Shown here: positions 18,334 to 29,110 of the stretch, piece after piece
Numbering within the stretch: the first letter of the stretch is position 1
Layout: each line of letters begins with the position of its first letter
From: JACRIM01 sp038042195
GTDB taxonomy: Bacteria; Planctomycetota; Phycisphaerae; UBA1845; UTPLA1
Length of the DNA: 41,051 nucleotides
Assembly: GCA_038042195.1 (NCBI GenBank)
Contig: JBBTET010000072.1
Coordinates: forward strand, 1 to 41,051
Direction: 5' to 3'
The notes under the pieces: generated by a model
The model's database searches: none
Seen by the model: only the letters and a program-made list of their open reading frames with translations
What the model was told of the DNA's origin: nothing
Made by a program: the position numbers and the translations under genes

Positions 18334-18646
18334 GACGCAATGGACTTCTTGGATGAAATCATGACATAGAATCGGTCTCCCTCGGCTTCGGACTGAATCT
18401 TGCCTTTGGTGTAAACCGAGATACTCCATCCCATGTTGTGGAATCGATGACGTACAACGTCTCTCGCTTTCCGGTTCTTGGGTTTGCCGACCTCAATCGC
18501 TTCTTGATCTTTGTAGCGTTAAGAATCGATTCGATCACGTCCGCGCGCGATAGGCTGTCGCGAATCATCTCAATCTCCGCCTTTTCGGTGAATGCCACTC
18601 TCTGAGTTTGACAAAGGCGCTTGATCTCAATCAGAGTGTGATCCAT
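18330..18646 (-). pseudogene. DUF4258-like toxin, frameshifted
   Basis: The frame starting at ATG 18646 gives MDHTLIEIKRL, VAFTEKAEIEMI and RETLYVIDSTTWDG, then turns into unlikely sequence ending SMS. From about 18421 the neighbouring frame continues as ISVYTKGKIQSEAEG and RFYVMISSKKS, which is what DUF4258/mRNA-interferase-like toxins have after the LYVI strand (YTKGKI, then FYxLISSK). Two extra bases, or one missing base, at about 18421-18427 would explain the break. If repaired, the protein is about 104 residues and its stop overlaps the antitoxin start. It may be a real inactivation or an assembly error; the sequence alone cannot tell. Confidence 0.7.
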
Positions 18647-18702
18647 TCATGAAGATTTTATGCTCGGTGTATCCAATCGCCAAGACAATTCGCAAAAACG
18701 GG

Positions 18703-19875
18703 CTAATCCGCCGGTTGCGTACTGGGCGGTTCTTCACCGGGCTTGGGAGGGTTCGCGGGGCGCGGGCGCCTTCCGTCGGGTGTCGGCCAGCCGCTGATGT
18801 CCTCCAACCTCGCAAGTCGCAGTCGGACCTCCTCAATCTTCCACCGCCGTTTGAATGTCAGCTTCACCTCTTCGCCCGCCGCGCGATCGGACAGTCGCCG
18901 TTGCAGGTCGAGCAGGTCGCCGATGGGTTGGCCGTCGATGGTGAGCAGGCGATCCCCCGGTTGCAGGCCGGCCTGCGCGGCGGGGGACTGTTTGGCGACG
19001 AATTGAATCATTACGCCGCCTTTCAAGATCGTGTCGAGCAGCGGTATCTCGTCGGTTGTGTCGTCGCCGAGGATGACGCCGATCTTCCCTGGCTCAATGG
19101 TCTGGCCCGCCAAGAGCCGATCGAGGACGTGGTCGATGCTGTCGCGGTACACGGCGAATCCGATGCCGCTGTCGTACCACTCCGCCCCGGCCAGCGCACC
19201 ACCCGCTCCCGCCATTGGCACGATGAGTCCCAGCACGCGTCCATCGAGATCAATGAGCGGACCGCCGTAGTTCACTGGTGAGAGCTTGGCGTCGGTCTGA
19301 ACGGCGTGGCCATTGCGCCGCGCGAGGGCGCTGATGATCCCCAACGATATCTGCGGCTCCGGTGCGCCCAGCCCTCGACCGCAGGCGACGGCGTATTGAC
19401 CGACGGTGAAGGCGGGCTGACCGGTCGGATGACCTGTCCCACACTCGTGTTGCACCCATTGCGCCGGCTTCAAGCCCGGCGCGTTCACCTTGAGCAACGC
19501 CAGTCGACGAATCAGATCGCGCCCGAGGAGTTTGGCGGCTACGCGCGTCCCATCGGGGAGGGACACTGTGATCACGGATGGAGCGCGGGCAAAGTTGAAA
19601 CTGCTGGTGATGATGAGGCCGTCCGTGGAGAGAACCACTCCCGTCGTCGGCCCTTCGGCGAGTCGAAACGACTCCTCAACGACGCCCATCGGCCCCTGCG
19701 TCACCACCGGTTGCGCGCCGCCGATGGTTTCGATGGTGACCATGCTCGGCGCGACGATCTCCACCGCGCGGCGGACGGCGTCGGCCTTGGCGCGATCGAT
19801 GTCACGCGGCGCGGCATGCGTCCAATGTGAACCAACGCATACGATGATTGTCGTGGCAATGTGAATCCGTCTCAT
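18703..19875 (-). CDS. HtrA-like pseudoprotease with PDZ domain (third of three)
   Basis: A 390-residue trypsin-fold plus PDZ protein with a signal peptide (MRRIHIATTIIVCVGS, cleavage probably after THAAP). Aligned to the HtrA pattern, every triad position is changed: the TNNHVV histidine is Phe93 (ITSSFNF), the DLALL aspartate is Arg124 (RRLALLKV) and the GNSGGP serine is Tyr203 (VNYGGPL). The fold elements around them remain, for example LIDLDGRVLG and GIGFAV. The PDZ domain (about 263-350) has QSPAAQAGLQPGDRLLTIDG. The tail is Pro-rich (PRPANPPKPGEEPP). It cannot be a serine protease by this triad. Its start overlaps the stop of the gene before it (ATGA at 19872-19875). A role as regulatory partner or substrate binder is inferred. 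Confidence 0.88.
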   Translation of the reverse strand: MRRIHIATTIIVCVGSHWTHAAPRDIDRAKADAVRRAVEIVAPSMVTIETIGGAQPVVTQGPMGVVEESFRLAEGPTTGVVLSTDGLIITSSFNFARAPSVITVSLPDGTRVAAKLLGRDLIRRLALLKVNAPGLKPAQWVQHECGTGHPTGQPAFTVGQYAVACGRGLGAPEPQISLGIISALARRNGHAVQTDAKLSPVNYGGPLIDLDGRVLGLIVPMAGAGGALAGAEWYDSGIGFAVYRDSIDHVLDRLLAGQTIEPGKIGVILGDDTTDEIPLLDTILKGGVMIQFVAKQSPAAQAGLQPGDRLLTIDGQPIGDLLDLQRRLSDRAAGEEVKLTFKRRWKIEEVRLRLARLEDISGWPTPDGRRPRPANPPKPGEEPPSTQPAD

Positions 19876-20905
19876 TCCGGTTGCACCCCCAGTGTCACCG
19901 GCAGGTTCAACACCTGCTCGCCGCGCTTGATGGTGAAGGGAATGGTCTGCCCCACCACGAGGCTCGCTAACGCCTGCTGATACGTCGCCGCATCGACGAC
20001 GCGCTTGCCGTCGATGGCGACAATAAGATCGTCCTGTTTGATTCCCGCCTTTGCCGCGGGTGAATCGGTGCGAACGCGCTCGACGAAGGCCGAGACATGT
20101 CGGTAACCTAGCTCTGACAGGCGAATGCCGACGTAGGGCTGGCTGGATTGGTTGCTCGGCGCGGTCGTTGAAGACGTTGGATGGATGGAGGGGGCGGCTG
20201 CGCCACTCACCGGCGAGACGCCGGTGCCACCCAGTGTCGAGACGCCGGTGCCACTGAGGAACTCCGCAAGCTGCTCACCGGGGATCGCGTAGTTGATCCG
20301 CGTGTTCGTGGTGGTTGCCTCGACGACCTTGCCAACCAGGCCGATGAAGCGTCCATCGAGGTCGAGGACCGGTCCGCCCGCCGAGCCGGGGTTCGCTGTA
20401 ATCGCGTCGTACACCAGCGCGGGGCCGGTGTATTCGAAATCCTGGGCCAGCCGACGTGCCCGCATCGTCGGCAGCCGGGCGCTGAGAATCCCACGACTCA
20501 CCGAGACCGGCTCATCGCCATCGGCAATTTTGAAGCAGTTCGTCATGGCGAGGATCGTGTCGCCGGGGCGGAGCGCGTCGGTCGTCGCCGGTGGAAGAAA
20601 GGGCAACCCCGTCGCGTCGATGTGCAGCAGGGCGAGTTGTCGCGCTTCGTCTGTGCGCACGAGCGTCGCATCAAATCGCCGGCCGTCCGACGTCACCACG
20701 CGAAGATTTCGACCGGTCACGAGAATGGAGAGCGTCGTGATGACATCGCCATCGGCCGACACGATCACGCCGGTGCCATAGCCGTGTTCACGACCCGCCG
20801 CCGCTCCGTAGAGCTTCACCACGGCAGGCGACGCCTTGTCGACGACCTCGCGGATGGGGTTGCCGACAGCGATCAACGGGATAAGAAGGATGGCGACCGC
20901 GTGAA

Positions 20906-20909
<4 letters not shown>
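19872..20909 (-). CDS. HtrA-like pseudoprotease with PDZ domain (second of three)
   Basis: A 345-residue secreted protein with signal peptide MIHAVAILLIPLIAVG. The protease-fold domain (about 18-220) keeps GYGTGVIVSADGDVI and the NPGSAGGPVLDLDG loop but has lost the triad: histidine to Ser61 (TTLSILV), aspartate to Gln91 (RQLALL) and serine to Ala177 (PGSAGGP). A linker (about 220-255) contains GTGVSTLGGTGVSPVSG, encoded by a palindromic DNA repeat, and Ser/Thr-rich sequence. The PDZ domain (about 258-340) has DSPAAKAGIKQDDLIVAIDG. Start and stop each overlap the neighbouring htrA-like gene by the ATGA quartet. Family is clear; inactivity is a reading of the residues, and function is inferred. 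Confidence 0.9.
20208..20254. repeat. Palindromic repeat inside the linker of the second htrA-like gene
   Basis: CACCGGCG (20208-20215) and CGCCGGTG (20219-20226) form a perfect 8-base inverted repeat around AGA. A 17-base segment CGAGACGCCGGTGCCAC occurs at 20214-20230 and again at 20238-20254, exactly 24 bases later, so it stays in frame and encodes GTGVS twice. It lies between the protease-fold and PDZ domains. Confidence 0.8.
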
Positions 20910-22627
<1,718 letters not shown>

Positions 22628-22673
22628 GACGGTTGATTCTAGCGGCGTATGGGCACCGGTCCTTCGCCCATGC

Positions 22674-22698
22674 AAAAACACAGCCGGGGGCGGCTGTG
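22674..22698 (-). terminator. Hairpin with T-run in the htrA leader (possible attenuator)
   Basis: CACAGCCG (22679-22686) and CGGCTGTG (22691-22698) are a perfect 8-base inverted repeat around GGGG. On the minus strand five T follow it (22674-22678), about 46 bases before the htrA ATG. This has the form of an intrinsic terminator, but it may be only a REP-like element of a type common in planctomycetes. Confidence 0.45.
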
Positions 22699-22751
22699 CT
22701 CCATCACAACTTCCGCAATTCCTGCGCCCGCCCCACTCATGCAGCCGTTCC

Positions 22752-22777
22752 ACCCACCCAGGCGGGTCTTCGACTTG
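22752..22777. repeat. 26-base repeat, intergenic copy between htrA and eno
   Basis: ACCCACCCAGGCGGGT followed by CTTCGACTTG, two mismatches from 21475-21500. Degenerate relatives follow at 22817-22840 and 22929-22953. Together with the 31-base pair at 22856 and 22977 they fill much of the 403 bases between htrA and eno, in which no gene was seen. Confidence 0.65.
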
Positions 22778-22855
22778 TCACCGCCAACCCCCCGGCCTAC
22801 ATTGACCCCCGCTAGAGCGAGGTCTACGACTTGGAAATCACCACAGGGGGTGCGG

Positions 22856-22886
22856 GCTGCTCGTGCGTGAGTCCCTTTTCGCGCGC
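22856..22886. repeat. 31-base direct repeat, copy 1, upstream of eno
   Basis: Begins GCTGCTCGTGCGTGAGTCCC. It matches 22977-23007 at 28 of 31 positions, 121 bases apart. Confidence 0.75.
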
Positions 22887-22976
22887 GGCCGCGCCATCGT
22901 CCAGCCGCCAGTTCCGGCAGGTCGATACACCCTCCAGAGGCGGGTCTTCGACCTGTAACCTTTGCAACGACCGAAA

Positions 22977-23007
22977 GCTGCTCGTGCGTGAATCCCTTCT
23001 CGCACGC
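22977..23007. repeat. 31-base direct repeat, copy 2, upstream of eno
   Basis: Begins GCTGCTCGTGCGTGAATCCC and ends 24 bases before the eno ATG. It probably lies in the eno 5' untranslated region. Confidence 0.75.
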
Positions 23008-23030
23008 CGCCGCAACAGGAAGACACCGAC

Positions 23031-24326
<1,296 letters not shown>

Positions 24327-24329
24327 GTC

Positions 24330-24974
24330 ATGCAAGACTCGGACGAAACATTTCAGCCGTCGGTACCTGCCGACCCACCGTGCTCACCGGCCGGCCATCG
24401 GTTCATGTTCGTGGTCTTGGCCATTCTCTCATTCGCCCTCTTCGCCCCGGCCGTCTTGTTGCCGCGCATTCGTTCCTTTGGCGAGTTGCTGGTTGAAGAG
24501 CAGAAGCTCAAGCAGCGCATTGCCGAATTGAACGACGAGGCCCGCCGTCGTGCGGAATTGGAAGAGGCATTCTCACATGATGCGATTGTGAACGAACGGC
24601 TTGCCGTCCTCGATCTCGGCTATCACAAGCCGAATGAGGAAGTGTTCTCCGTCATCCATGACGAAAGCATCAGCGCATCTCAGGTTCCTCCGATGGACGT
24701 CCACCCGCCGCGAAGTGCGCTGCTGATCCCCGACGACTGGCCTACGTGGACGCTGAATGCCGAGCGTTGGGCACAGCAGCGCGGCATCGTCGATCTGTTC
24801 CTCGACGAGTCGCTCCGCCCGGTTTTCCTGCTTATGTCCGGCGGACTGCTCGTCGCCGCGTTTGTCCTCTTTGCCCCGAGGATTCGCCTCCCGCGCCCCA
24901 TCCGACCCCTGCCGGCCGAGCCTGACCATGACGCCCATTCACTCCCCCACGCAGTAAATCACCAACCCGTCTAA
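24330..24974 (+). CDS. FtsB/DivIC-like septum protein
   Basis: A 214-residue bitopic or two-helix membrane protein. A first membrane helix (about 25-45, MFVVLAILSFALFAPAVLL) leads into a coiled coil (about 50-85, VEEQKLKQRIAELNDEARRR), then YHKPNEEVFSVI, the layout of FtsB/DivIC proteins of the division complex. It is longer than FtsB (about 100 residues): an extra region ends in a second hydrophobic helix (about 166-185, PVFLLMSGGLLVAAFVLF). Position directly after eno supports the FtsB call. A role in septation is inferred; many planctomycetes divide without FtsZ, so another envelope role is possible. Confidence 0.65.
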   Translation: MQDSDETFQPSVPADPPCSPAGHRFMFVVLAILSFALFAPAVLLPRIRSFGELLVEEQKLKQRIAELNDEARRRAELEEAFSHDAIVNERLAVLDLGYHKPNEEVFSVIHDESISASQVPPMDVHPPRSALLIPDDWPTWTLNAERWAQQRGIVDLFLDESLRPVFLLMSGGLLVAAFVLFAPRIRLPRPIRPLPAEPDHDAHSLPHAVNHQPV

Positions 24975-25027
24975 CATACTCCCCCGGCACATTCGCCGCC
25001 CAACTAAGAAACCACCCCGAGTGCGCC

Positions 25028-26959
25028 ATGGCCTCCGTCTCAATGCAAGATGTCAACAAGTCCTACGCCGGGCAAATGGTCCTGCGCGGCGTGACCCTTG
25101 ATCTGCACCGGGGAGAAAAGGCCGGTTTCATCGGAGCCAACGGCAGCGGCAAGACCACGCTCTTTAAGCTGCTCACAGGCATCGAAGCCCCCGACAGCGG
25201 CTCGATCACCGTCTCGCGCGGCACCACCATCGGCTATCTGCCCCAGGAGCCGGACTTGCCGACCGGTGCAACGCTCCTCGAAGCCGTCGAGACGGTCTTC
25301 GCCGACCATCGCATTCTGGAGGCCCGGCTGGAGCAGCTCTCGCATGAAATGGGCGAGGCCGATGATGAGTCGCGCCGCGAATCGCTTATGTCGGAATACG
25401 ACCGGCTCCGCGCCAAGTTTGAGACCGGCGGCGGGTATGCCTATGAGGTGCGCCTTCGCGAAGTCCTCGGCGGACTCGGCTTCGACCCCGACGAGTATCA
25501 GAAGCCCGTGCAGGTGCTCTCCGGCGGGCAGAAGTGCCGCGCGGCCCTGGCTCGGTTGCTGCTCGCCGAGTGTGACATGCTCCTGCTCGACGAGCCGACG
25601 AATCACCTGGACATCGACGCGACGCGCTGGCTGGAGAATTACCTCACCGCTCACAAGGGCGGCGCGGTCATCATCTCGCACGACCGCTATCTGCTCGACC
25701 GAGTCGTCACCAAGATCATCGAGTTGGAGAACCACGCCGTCTCCACCTATCCCACGAATTACACCAACTACGCCGAGGCCAAACGTATTCGACAGCTCAA
25801 TGCCTCGCGCGAGTATGTGAAGCAACAGGAGTGGCTTACCCACCAGCGCGACTACATCGACCGCGTGCGATATGCCAAGGACTCCGCCAAACAGGCTCGC
25901 GGTCGGCAGAAGTACCTCGATCGCATGGAAGCCGACGGGAAGATCCTGGAGAAGCCCACCGGCGACCGGGCGAAGATGGCCCTGAAGTTCAAGGCCAACG
26001 ACCGCGGCGGCGACATGGTCATTCGCTGCGTGAATGCATCGAAGGGCTACGACGGCGTCACGCTCATTCGCGATCTGAACTTCGAGATGACCCGTGGCGA
26101 AAAGATCGGCATCATCGGCCCCAACGGCGTCGGCAAGACGACGCTCCTGCGAATGCTCCTCCGCCAAACGCCAGCAGACTCCGGTGAGGTGCGCCTTTTC
26201 GAGAATCTGACCGTCGGCTACTACGACCAGGAGCACCGCGACCTCGACGGCTCGCTCTCCATCATCGAGGCCGTGCGACAGGTTCGTCCCGGCGTGAGCG
26301 AGGCCGAGGCCCGGTCGTTTCTTGCGCTCTTTCTCTTTCGCAAGGAAGAGGTCTTCAAGCGCGTTGGCAGCCTCTCCGGCGGCGAGCAGTCGCGCGTCCT
26401 GCTGGCCCGGTTGGTCTGGACGAATCCGCAGGTGCTCGTCCTTGACGAACCGACCAACCACCTCGACATCCCCGCCCGCGAGGCGTTGGAGGAGGCGCTT
26501 ACTCTTTACCCCGGCAGCCTGCTCATGGTCAGCCACGACCGCTACTTCCTCGACCGCGTCGCCGTGAAGCTGCTCGTCCTGCCGAAGCGCGGCGAACACG
26601 AGGTCATCGACGGGAGCTGGTCGGCGTACTCCGCGATTATCGCCGCGCGTGAGACCGCCCAGCGAATCGAATCTGAAAAGCTCCGCGACGAGGCCCGCCG
26701 CGCGAAGGAGCAAAAGGAGCCAACCCCGCCGAAGAAGAAGTCTCGCTCCAAGTACGCCCCACAACGGATTTCGGAGTTGGAGGGCAGAATCATCGCCCAC
26801 GAGACGCGCATGAAGAAATTGGAGACGCTCTTCGCCGACCCCGCAGTCCTCAAGGATGCCGCCCGCTCGAAGCAACTCCATGAGGAATACCACGGCCTTA
26901 AGGCGGAGTTGGAAGACCTGAATGGCCAGTGGGAAGCAGCGGTGGAAGGGCAAGCCTGA
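25028..26959 (+). CDS. ABC-F family ATPase (Uup/EttA-like)
   Basis: A soluble 643-residue twin-ATPase of the ABC-F class, which acts on ribosomes rather than transporting. Domain 1 has Walker A GANGSGKTT (36-44), signature LSGGQKCR (164-171) and Walker B LLLDEPTNHLD. The linker between domains (about 240-325) is the basic P-site tRNA interaction motif type, with DYIDRVRYAKDSAKQA. Domain 2 has GPNGVGKTT (364-372), LSGGEQSR (449-456) and VLDEPTNHLD. A C-terminal Lys-rich linker and coiled coil (about 570-640, ending ELEDLNGQWEA) resemble Uup or ABC-F subfamily 3. No membrane segment is present. Which subfamily it belongs to is not certain. Confidence 0.93.
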   Translation: MASVSMQDVNKSYAGQMVLRGVTLDLHRGEKAGFIGANGSGKTTLFKLLTGIEAPDSGSITVSRGTTIGYLPQEPDLPTGATLLEAVETVFADHRILEARLEQLSHEMGEADDESRRESLMSEYDRLRAKFETGGGYAYEVRLREVLGGLGFDPDEYQKPVQVLSGGQKCRAALARLLLAECDMLLLDEPTNHLDIDATRWLENYLTAHKGGAVIISHDRYLLDRVVTKIIELENHAVSTYPTNYTNYAEAKRIRQLNASREYVKQQEWLTHQRDYIDRVRYAKDSAKQARGRQKYLDRMEADGKILEKPTGDRAKMALKFKANDRGGDMVIRCVNASKGYDGVTLIRDLNFEMTRGEKIGIIGPNGVGKTTLLRMLLRQTPADSGEVRLFENLTVGYYDQEHRDLDGSLSIIEAVRQVRPGVSEAEARSFLALFLFRKEEVFKRVGSLSGGEQSRVLLARLVWTNPQVLVLDEPTNHLDIPAREALEEALTLYPGSLLMVSHDRYFLDRVAVKLLVLPKRGEHEVIDGSWSAYSAIIAARETAQRIESEKLRDEARRAKEQKEPTPPKKKSRSKYAPQRISELEGRIIAHETRMKKLETLFADPAVLKDAARSKQLHEEYHGLKAELEDLNGQWEAAVEGQA

Positions 26960-27000
26960 TCATCACCGTAGTTTGGTACGCTCGTCGGCCCCGCCGTAAG

Positions 27001-28263
27001 ATGATACCCATGCGAGCATCAACCTCGGTCACACTCTTGGGCCTGTCGCTCATGGTCGCCATGCCGGCCTTGTCTGACGACTGGCCCAACTTTCGCGGCC
27101 CGCGCCACGACGGTGTGTCTCGTGAAAAGCAAATCACGTTCGATTGGCCGAAGGACGGGCTAAAGGAGCTTTGGCGACGCGAGATTGGCGCCGGCTTCAG
27201 TTCCTTTGCCATTGCCGACGGGCGTGTCTTTACCTGCGGCACGGAGGAGCAGCAGCAGACCCTCTTCTGCCTGGACGAACGGACCGGTGGCGTTCAATGG
27301 ACACTTCGACTTGAAGCGCAGATGACCGACCCCGATCCAAATCTCCACGGCCCTCGTGCCACGCCGACGGTGGACGGTGATCATGTTTATTTTTTGGCTT
27401 CACTCGGGCGCATGGTCTGCCTCTCGTCAAAGACCGGCAATATCGTCTGGGAGCATCTGTTCAAGAATAAGCCGCATTGGGGGTACGCCGGGTCTGTCCT
27501 CATTGACGGCGATCTCGCAATTGTCAGCGCAGGCGGCAGCGATGGGTCGTTAGTCGCATTGAACAAACTCACTGGCAAGCCGGTCTGGACGTGCGGCGAT
27601 GAGGCGACCGGTTACGCAACGCCGTATCCAATTGCCGTTGAAGGGAAGCGATACGTCTGTGGCTTCATGGCCAACAGCGTACTCATTGCCGAGCGCGACA
27701 CGGGCCGACAGGCGCTCAGCGTCCCGTGGCCGTCGCATTCGGGCGTGAACGTCGCCGGGCCTCTCTGCCATGAAGATCGCTTGTTGGTGAGCACCGGATA
27801 CGGATTCGGCGCCGGCCTCTTCAAACTCCGGCGCGACGGTGACAAACTCGCCGTAGATGAGTTGTGGAAGACCCTTAAGCTGCGCAACAAGTTTCAGACG
27901 CCGATCCTGATCGACGGCCATCTTTACACGAGTGACGAGACCGGACTGAAATGCGTCGAGTTCGCCACCGGCACGGTCGTCTGGCAAAAGCGCGGCATCG
28001 TCCACAGCCCCCTCATCGCGGTCGGCGATCACCTGATTCTGTTGCGGGAGACCGGCGAACTCCAACTCGCCAGGGCATCCACCAGTGGCTTCGAGATCAG
28101 CTCGGAGACTCGGTTGTTCGAGGGCAGCACGCGCGGCCTCATGCAGCAGATCACCCGGCAGCGGCAGGGCAAGCGATGCTGGACCGTCCCCGTGGTGGCA
28201 AACGGTCGCCTCTTTGCTCGAAATCATGACACAGTGGTTTGTCTCGACTTGTTGAAAAAGTAG
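27001..28263 (+). CDS. PQQ-like beta-propeller repeat protein
   Basis: A secreted 420-residue propeller protein. Signal peptide MIPMRASTSVTLLGLSLMVA is followed by DDWPNFRGPRHDG, the characteristic opening of the large planctomycete family annotated as PQQ-like/outer membrane biogenesis protein BamB-like. Repeats carry the [LV]xxxTG...W pattern: CLDERTGGVQW, CLSSKTGNIVW, ALNKLTGKPVW and EFATGTVVW. The quinone-binding residues of true dehydrogenases are not evident, so an enzyme role is doubtful. ATG 27010 is an alternative start. It follows the ABC-F gene by 41 bp and converges on btpA. Confidence 0.85.
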   Translation: MIPMRASTSVTLLGLSLMVAMPALSDDWPNFRGPRHDGVSREKQITFDWPKDGLKELWRREIGAGFSSFAIADGRVFTCGTEEQQQTLFCLDERTGGVQWTLRLEAQMTDPDPNLHGPRATPTVDGDHVYFLASLGRMVCLSSKTGNIVWEHLFKNKPHWGYAGSVLIDGDLAIVSAGGSDGSLVALNKLTGKPVWTCGDEATGYATPYPIAVEGKRYVCGFMANSVLIAERDTGRQALSVPWPSHSGVNVAGPLCHEDRLLVSTGYGFGAGLFKLRRDGDKLAVDELWKTLKLRNKFQTPILIDGHLYTSDETGLKCVEFATGTVVWQKRGIVHSPLIAVGDHLILLRETGELQLARASTSGFEISSETRLFEGSTRGLMQQITRQRQGKRCWTVPVVANGRLFARNHDTVVCLDLLKK

Positions 28264-28300
28264 GTCGTTCCCAATCTAGATAACGCGGTGTGGCTCGCGC

Positions 28301-29110
28301 TTACTTTGTCGCGGCAATGAACTCTCGCAATCGCTTCGCATCCATCTCCGCCGTCGTCTTGCCTCCGCGCTTCAATGCTGTCCCAACGATCACCCCATCC
28401 GCCGATTCCAAGCACTCCGCCACAGTCGCCGCCGTCACGCCTGAGCCGATCCACACCGGGCGATCGGGCACCGTCTGCTTCACGCGTTGCACCTGCTGCA
28501 AATCCGTCGCGTAACCCGTCCCAGCGCCGCTGACGATGAGCATGTCGGCACCCGCTCGATGGGCCGTCTCCTCCGCTGCAAGGGCGATGTCCGGTTGGCT
28601 GATCGGCTGGGCGTGTTTCACATGCACGTCGGCTGCGATCTTCACACGTGGTGCAACCATGGCCCGTCTCGGCAGCAACTCATCCGGCCGCCCCGTGATA
28701 AACCCCTGATCAGTCGCATAGACCCCGGACAGCACGTTCACGCGAATGAACGCCGCCCCCGTCGCCGCCGCAACGGCCAACCCCGACAAGCCATCGTTGC
28801 GAAGCACATTTACACCCACCGGCACACCCACGGCCCGTACGACGTGGTCCGTGATGACGCTCATCGCCGCGATTGTTTCGCGCGGCACCCGGTCTGCCGC
28901 AAAAGGTGAATCTCCGAAGTTCTCCACGATGACGGCCTCGAACCCCGCATCGACGAGCATCTTCGCCTCGCGGACCGCCCGCTCCACGATGGCCTGCATC
29001 GGCAACGCCGCCCGCGCCGATCCCGGCAGCGCCGGCAGATGGATCATCCCGATCAGACGGCAGGCCTCCACGACCGACCCGCGCCGACCAGCCCTACTCT
29101 TTTTCTTCAT
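28301..29110 (-). CDS. BtpA/SgcQ family protein
   Basis: A 269-residue TIM-barrel protein of the BtpA family. It shows LIGMIHLPALPGSARA, MLVDAGFEAVIVENFGDSPF, VPVGVNVLRND, FIRVNVLSGVYATDQG, AADVHVKHAQP, ADMLIVSGAGTG and IGSGVTAATVAECL. In cyanobacteria BtpA affects photosystem I stability; the enzymatic activity of the family is not settled, and here there is no photosynthesis. The ATG at 29110 is chosen over the GTG-like upstream frame at 29155; it overlaps the end of the nuclease-fold gene by 17 bases, so the two are probably co-translated. Confidence 0.9.
   Translation of the reverse strand: MKKKSRAGRRGSVVEACRLIGMIHLPALPGSARAALPMQAIVERAVREAKMLVDAGFEAVIVENFGDSPFAADRVPRETIAAMSVITDHVVRAVGVPVGVNVLRNDGLSGLAVAAATGAAFIRVNVLSGVYATDQGFITGRPDELLPRRAMVAPRVKIAADVHVKHAQPISQPDIALAAEETAHRAGADMLIVSGAGTGYATDLQQVQRVKQTVPDRPVWIGSGVTAATVAECLESADGVIVGTALKRGGKTTAEMDAKRLREFIAATK

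Noticed and set aside
22751..23007. CRISPR-like array upstream of eno
   Set aside because: Repeat units vary in length, spacing and sequence, there are only two or three copies, and no cas gene is present.
25040..26953. 637-codon open frame antisense to the ABC-F gene
   Set aside because: It mirrors the ABC-F frame codon for codon, has no recognisable domain, and high-GC codon use on the plus strand explains its openness.
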